From NCBI GenBank assembly GCA_965234545.1, contig OZ248348.1, positions 1,364,001 through 1,428,000 of the forward strand: DNA of 64,000 nt, given 5' to 3'. This stretch comes from Methylotenera sp965234545. Its GTDB lineage: Bacteria > Pseudomonadota > Gammaproteobacteria > Burkholderiales > Methylophilaceae. Numbering within the stretch: the stretch's first letter is position 1; each line of letters starts with the position of its first letter. Made by a program: the position numbers and the translations under genes. The notes under the pieces were generated by a model. That model ran no database searches and had not been told where the DNA came from. It was given only the letters and a program-made list of their open reading frames with translations. Of this stretch, positions 59,799 through 64,000 are shown piece by piece.

Positions 59799-61124
59799 TT
59801 ACTGAGTATTGGGCGCGCCCACAATCACCGTGACAAAATTTTCTGGTTTCAAACGCCGATTAAACGCGTCTTTAATCTGTGCCGCGGTCACCGCAGCCAC
59901 TTTGCTGTTGTACTCGTCCAGGTAATTAAGCGGCAATTTATAAAAACCGATCACCGCTAGGTAATCCAAAATTTTGCTGTTGCTGTCTATGCGCATGGGG
60001 AAGCCGCCAATCACGTTGGCTTTGGCCGCTTTTAATTCGGCATCCGTCACGCCCTTGGCTAAGAAGTCTGCCAAGGTCGCCCTCACTATTTTTAAGGCCT
60101 CATCGGCTTGTTCTTTTTTGGTTTGCAAACCGATCTGGAAGGTACCCACTTCGGCCATGGGCATAAAGTAGCTGTAGACGCTGTAAACCAAACCACGTTT
60201 TTCCCGCACTTCTTCGGTCAGGCGAGATACAAAGCCACCGCCACCCAACACATAATTCCCCAAGTACAAGGGGAAGAGATCGGGGTCGCCGCGTTTAATG
60301 CCGGGGTAACCCAATAATATATGCGATTGCGATGCCGGATGCGCGATGCGTTGCGTGACTGGGGCATTGGGGTAAGTGACTTGCGCAATGGCCGGATTGG
60401 CTGGGCCTTTAGGCAAACCGCTGGCCATGCTCTCGGCTATGGCCTCGGCTTGGGCACGACTCAAATCGCCCATCATGGCAATCACGGCACCGTTAGCGCG
60501 GTAATACTGTTGGTAAAAAGCTTGCAAGTCGGCCACACTCAATTTGGCCACCGTGGCTATTTCACCGCTTTCATCCAAACTGTAAGGGTGGTTGCCATAC
60601 AAGGCCGTCATGAAGGCTTTGTTAACCATGCCCTCGGGCTGGGTAGCCGATTCTTCTAGGCCTGAAATAATGCGGGCTTTTTCTCTAGCCAGCACCGACG
60701 ACGGGAAATCCGGTTTTTGTAAAATTTTACCGAACACGTCCAGCGCTTGTTTTTGCTCACGCTCACTGCTTAAGGTGCGCAATTTTAGCGCTGCCCTATC
60801 GCCATCGAATTCGCCGCCTAATACCGCACCGATGTCTGCCAATTTGTTAGCGATCACTTCGTCGCTCATGCCGGCTGCGCCCAAAGTCATCATGTAACGA
60901 GTAATGCCCGCTAGGCCGGATTTTTCTGCCGTATCTCTAGCACTGCCCGCAGCAAAATTGACACTCAAATCGACGATGGGCAAATCGTGGTTTTCCACGA
61001 AATACACCTCGGCACCGCTGCTGGTTTGCCAGTGTTGAATATTAACGGCCGCTTGCGCACTGAGCGCGCTGATTAACATGGCCGCACTCAGCAGCCAGCG
61101 TGTTACTAGAGTCTTTAAAGTCAT
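59799..61124 (-). CDS. M16-family protein lacking the zinc motif
   Basis: A 441-residue periplasmic protein, signal peptide ending SAQAA. The fold is that of M16 peptidases, but the region equivalent to HxxEH reads SGLAGITRYMM, so the zinc site is absent. Features such as YRANGAVIAMMGDL and GGGGFVSRLTEEVREKRGLVYSVYS are the M16 C-domain signatures. It is probably the non-catalytic partner of the active M16 gene 45 bp upstream. Confidence 0.9.
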   Translation of the reverse strand: MTLKTLVTRWLLSAAMLISALSAQAAVNIQHWQTSSGAEVYFVENHDLPIVDLSVNFAAGSARDTAEKSGLAGITRYMMTLGAAGMSDEVIANKLADIGAVLGGEFDGDRAALKLRTLSSEREQKQALDVFGKILQKPDFPSSVLAREKARIISGLEESATQPEGMVNKAFMTALYGNHPYSLDESGEIATVAKLSVADLQAFYQQYYRANGAVIAMMGDLSRAQAEAIAESMASGLPKGPANPAIAQVTYPNAPVTQRIAHPASQSHILLGYPGIKRGDPDLFPLYLGNYVLGGGGFVSRLTEEVREKRGLVYSVYSYFMPMAEVGTFQIGLQTKKEQADEALKIVRATLADFLAKGVTDAELKAAKANVIGGFPMRIDSNSKILDYLAVIGFYKLPLNYLDEYNSKVAAVTAAQIKDAFNRRLKPENFVTVIVGAPNTQ

Positions 61125-61169
61125 GGTTTACTTACCTTCATTAATTCACGGTTGCCGTTGTTTATTGGT

Positions 61170-62528
61170 TTAATGCACATGCGGCTTGCCTTTAGGCTTG
61201 GCATTCGGGTCCATGGGCTGCGGGTCTAAAGTGGCTATGGTTAAATTGTCCGCATTGAGGTATTGCTTGGCCACCGCTTGCACTTGCTCGGCCGTGACCG
61301 CACGCAATTTGGCTGGGTATTGGTCTAAGATCTTCCAGGAAAAGCCTATGCTCTCCACCGTGCCGATTTGCATGGCTTGGTAGAACATGGAATCGCGCTG
61401 GTAGACATCGGCGGCAATCACCGCGGCTTTTACCCTATCCAATTCTTCGACGCTGACGCCAGACTGTTTGATTTTTTCAATCTGCTGCAGCAAGGCCGCT
61501 TCCAACTCACGCACGGTTTTGCCTTCGCTAGGCGTGCCGTCTAACTCAAACAAACTTTGCCTACCGCGCGACATGATGTCGTAACCGGCGCTCACGTCCA
61601 CGGCCAATTGGCTATCACGCACCAAGCTTTGGTTTAAGCGCGCCGCTGGGTTGCCACTGAGCACACCGGCCAAGACTTCCAAGGCATAGGGTTGCCAATC
61701 TTTATCAACTTCTCGCAAGGACGGCACATGAAAGCCCATCAATATATACGCTTGCTTGGCTGGCGCTTTTACCACCACGCGGCGTTCACCCAATTGCGCA
61801 GGCTCGACTTGCGGTTTGCGCACCGGTGATTTTTTGGCAGTTAATTTACCAAAATGCTGCTTGGCCAATTTATACACCTCTTGCGCTTGCACGTCGCCCA
61901 CCACCACCACGGTGGCATTGTTAGGCGCATACCAAAGGTCGTACCATTCACGCGCGTCTTCATAACTCATGTTTTCCAGGTCGTTCATGAAGCCTATGAC
62001 TGGCCGTGAGTAAGGGTGAGCGCGGTAAACCGCGCCTTGAAAAGCCTCATTCACCAAGGATTGCGGCTTATCGTCTGTTCGCCAACGGCGCTCTTCCATC
62101 ACCACCTTAATTTCTTTATCAAACTCTTCTTTTGTCAATTGCAAATTGGCCATGCGGTCGGCTTCCAATTCGAAAGCCAAGGCTAAATTGGATTTTTCCA
62201 ATTGCTGGAAATAACAGGTGTAATCGCTGCTGGTAAAGGCGTTTTCTTTACCGCCAGCGGCGGCAATCAAGCGAGAAAATTGGCCGGCTTTGACTTTCTT
62301 GGTGCCCTTAAACATCATGTGTTCCAAGACATGGGCCACGCCGGTTTTACCGTTAACTTCGTCTATGCTGCCGGCCTTGTACCAAACCTGCGACACCACC
62401 ACCGGTGAACGGTGGTCTTCTTGGACGATGAGCTTTAAGCCATTGTCTAGCTTAAATTCTTGCACGCTGGCCGCCCAACTGCTGATGGGCAAGGCCAACA
62501 ATAATATCCATGCACTTTTAATCCGCAC
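61170..62528 (-). CDS. M16-family zinc metalloprotease, active subunit
   Basis: A 452-residue exported protease, signal peptide ending SSWAA. The inverted zinc motif HVLEH (HxxEH) lies at about residues 66-70 with the distal Glu in the EADRMANLQL segment. Together with the inactive partner downstream it should form a two-part peptidasome chamber. The C-terminal PMDPNAKPKGKPHVH is rich in His/Lys. It is divergent from ftsY. Confidence 0.93.
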   Translation of the reverse strand: MRIKSAWILLLALPISSWAASVQEFKLDNGLKLIVQEDHRSPVVVSQVWYKAGSIDEVNGKTGVAHVLEHMMFKGTKKVKAGQFSRLIAAAGGKENAFTSSDYTCYFQQLEKSNLALAFELEADRMANLQLTKEEFDKEIKVVMEERRWRTDDKPQSLVNEAFQGAVYRAHPYSRPVIGFMNDLENMSYEDAREWYDLWYAPNNATVVVVGDVQAQEVYKLAKQHFGKLTAKKSPVRKPQVEPAQLGERRVVVKAPAKQAYILMGFHVPSLREVDKDWQPYALEVLAGVLSGNPAARLNQSLVRDSQLAVDVSAGYDIMSRGRQSLFELDGTPSEGKTVRELEAALLQQIEKIKQSGVSVEELDRVKAAVIAADVYQRDSMFYQAMQIGTVESIGFSWKILDQYPAKLRAVTAEQVQAVAKQYLNADNLTIATLDPQPMDPNAKPKGKPHVH

Positions 62529-62740
62529 TGTGTGTTTCTCCTGTGTTGCTATAGCGCTTTATTTTAAATCGCCCGAATTATAACGTGGGCCTATCTTTAA
62601 TTGCCGGTTCATTTTTTACTAGCGGTTTTCTGACCGCCGCTCACCTGCCTAAGTTCACGACAATATGGACCAATGATTTTTTTGGGCGAGGCGCAAGGGT
62701 GAAGATGAAAGCCGCGCTAAAACAAGTTAAAATAGCGCCC

Positions 62741-63760
62741 ATGTTTGATTTTTTCAAAAAGAACAAATCCCCCGATCCTGCGCAGGCTGCACCCGACAAC
62801 GCTGCGCCTGAGGCGAATGCCGCGGCTGAGGCTGAATTAACCACGCAGCCCAACGTATCATGGGCCGAGCGCCTTAAATCCAGTCTAGGCAAAACCCGCA
62901 AACAATTGGGTAAGCAACTGGCCGGCTTATTTGGCGGCGGCAAAATTGACGACGACGTTTACGAGGAATTGGAAACCATACTGCTGACCTCGGACGTCGG
63001 GGTGAATGCCACCAAGAACTTACTGAACGACATCAAAAACCGCGTTAAAGCGCAAAACTTAGACGACACCGTGCAACTAAAAGCGGCGCTTAAAGCAGCC
63101 CTGTCGGATTTGCTCACGCCCTTGCAACAACCCTTAGTCACCACCGAACACCAACCCTTCGTTATCATGCTGGCCGGCGTCAACGGTGCTGGCAAAACCA
63201 CCAGCATAGGCAAATTGGCCCACGCCTTTCAGGCACAAGGCAAATCGGTGCTGATCGCTGCCGGTGACACTTTTAGAGCCGCCGCGCGCGAACAATTGCA
63301 AGTCTGGGGTGAACGCAACAACGTACACGTGGTAGCGCAATCTAGCGGGGATGCCGCAGCGGTAATGTTTGATGCCATCAATTCCGCCATCGCCAAAAAA
63401 ATTGACATCGTCTTGGCCGATACGGCCGGCCGCTTGCCCACGCAAATGCATTTAATGGACGAAATTGCCAAAGTAAAACGGGTTATGGCTAAAAGCTTGC
63501 CCGGTGCGCCACACGAAGTATTGCTAGTATTGGACGCCAACACCGGCCAAAACGCCGTGTCGCAAGTCAAAGCGTTTGACGATGCCTTGGGTGTCACCGG
63601 CTTGGTATTAAGCAAATTGGACGGCACCGCCAAAGGCGGCGTTATTGCAGCGATTGCCGAAGCGCGACCCATACCCATACGCTTTATTGGCATAGGCGAA
63701 GCGATAGACGATTTGCGTCCGTTTGTAGCCAGCGAATTCATCGATGCCATGCTCGATTAA
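62741..63760 (+). CDS. ftsY: Signal recognition particle receptor FtsY
   Basis: A 339-residue SRP GTPase docking ribosome-nascent chains at the membrane. I chose the ATG at 62741 (MFDFFKKNKSPD), because the 52 codons upstream look unlike FtsY and overlap the divergent promoter region. The short acidic Ala-rich A domain precedes the NG domain, with G1 GVNGAGKTTSIGKLA, DTFRAAAREQL, G3 DTAGRLPT, G4 LSKLDGTAKGG. TAAAAT lies 7 bp before the ATG. Confidence 0.95.
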   Translation: MFDFFKKNKSPDPAQAAPDNAAPEANAAAEAELTTQPNVSWAERLKSSLGKTRKQLGKQLAGLFGGGKIDDDVYEELETILLTSDVGVNATKNLLNDIKNRVKAQNLDDTVQLKAALKAALSDLLTPLQQPLVTTEHQPFVIMLAGVNGAGKTTSIGKLAHAFQAQGKSVLIAAGDTFRAAAREQLQVWGERNNVHVVAQSSGDAAAVMFDAINSAIAKKIDIVLADTAGRLPTQMHLMDEIAKVKRVMAKSLPGAPHEVLLVLDANTGQNAVSQVKAFDDALGVTGLVLSKLDGTAKGGVIAAIAEARPIPIRFIGIGEAIDDLRPFVASEFIDAMLD

Positions 63761-63774
63761 GCCGACTTTAGCGC

Positions 63775-63780
63775 TATAAT
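63775..63780 (+). promoter_or_regulatory. -10 element immediately before ftsE
   Basis: TATAAT ends 6 bp before the ftsE ATG, placing the expected transcription start at the start codon. The -35 is not clear. Confidence 0.45.
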
Positions 63781-63786
63781 TCTTTC

Positions 63787-64000
63787 ATGATTAAATTCGA
63801 CCACGTCACCAAACGTTACCCCGGCAGCAACGAAGCCTTAAGCCAAGTGAGCTTTGATATCGAAGCCGGCGAGTTGGTGTTTGTAACCGGTCACTCGGGC
63901 GCCGGCAAAAGTACCTTGCTCAAGCTGATAGCCGCCATCGAGCGCCCTACCAGCGGCACGGTATTAATCGCCAACCAAAACATCAGCCAACTGAAAGCCG
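63787..64000 (+). CDS. ftsE: Cell division ATP-binding protein FtsE (3' end outside window)
   Basis: The first 71 codons of an ABC ATPase: MIKFDHVTKRYPG and Walker A GHSGAGKST, followed by LLKLIAAIERPTSG. The start and the position right after ftsY identify FtsE, whose complex with FtsX activates septal cell-wall hydrolases. The rest, including the signature motif, lies beyond the window. Confidence 0.93.
   Translation, partial: MIKFDHVTKRYPGSNEALSQVSFDIEAGELVFVTGHSGAGKSTLLKLIAAIERPTSGTVLIANQNISQLKA

Noticed and set aside
1..64000. CRISPR array, rRNA, tRNA, prophage or integrative element
   Set aside because: No regularly spaced repeats, no cloverleaf-forming intergenic sequence, and no integrase or transposase gene were seen; gaps are short and explained by terminators, promoters or REP elements.

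Overview
This window looks like chromosomal DNA of a Betaproteobacterium. The best guess is a Nitrosomonadales/Methylophilaceae-type organism. The reasons are gene content and order: iscR-iscS-iscU-iscA-hscB-hscA-fdx; rlmE-yhbY-DUF4149-greA-carB-carA-dapB-bamE-fur-recN-nadK-hrcA-hemH; grpE-dnaK-dnaJ; and an Entner-Doudoroff pair (edd, eda). The assignment is inferred from synteny and protein flavour only. I see no rRNA, tRNA, CRISPR array, integrase or transposase, so this is mostly core genome with a phosphate/arsenic/carbon acquisition stretch in the middle.

Layout. 0-5 kb: the end of an internally duplicated beta-barrel-like protein, suhB, an IHF-beta-like gene, an HTH-receiver fusion regulator, trmJ and cysE. 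4.8-11.6 kb: the ISC iron-sulfur assembly operon, with two IscR-type operators at its promoter, two tandem cysteine desulfurase genes and REP palindromes inserted at two internal gaps. 11.7-13.8 kb: a SulP anion transporter and a beta carbonic anhydrase, a probable bicarbonate pair. 14-18.5 kb: a PhoX-like protein, an OprO/P-type porin and a phytase-like secreted protein, the last two preceded by Pho boxes. 18.6-21.2 kb: lysS and prfB, the latter with the programmed RF2 frameshift. 21.4-22.9 kb: arsC and ACR3. 23.1-27.7 kb: pstSCAB-phoU behind a Pho box. 27.8-30.6 kb: a GT4 diacylglycerol-type glycosyltransferase, a PC-PLC-type zinc phospholipase C and a PAP2 phosphatase. The first two are divergent around back-to-back Pho-box-like sites, and PAP2 has a four-unit 11-bp ladder of Pho-like half-sites. 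30.7-49 kb: housekeeping genes. 49-53.5 kb: a HAD phosphatase, eda, edd and an LpxL-type acyltransferase. 53.5-57.4 kb: grpE, dnaK and dnaJ with two sigma-32 promoters. 57.5-64 kb: small conserved genes, coaD, rsmD, a paired M16 protease system, ftsY and the start of ftsE.

The most interesting reading is a phosphate-starvation programme. Porin, phytase-like enzyme and Pst would gather phosphate. Arsenic detoxification sits next to Pst, which also admits arsenate. The PLC/PAP2/glycosyltransferase trio could convert membrane phospholipid to diacylglycerol and then glycolipid, sparing phosphorus. The known bacterial remodelling route (PlcP-Agt) uses a different phospholipase family, so this combination deserves testing. 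Other notable items are REP palindromes whose hairpins show compensatory base changes, a folded element between edd and eda, a BamE lipoprotein with a long low-complexity tail, and a hairpin that would hide the PAP2 ribosome binding site.
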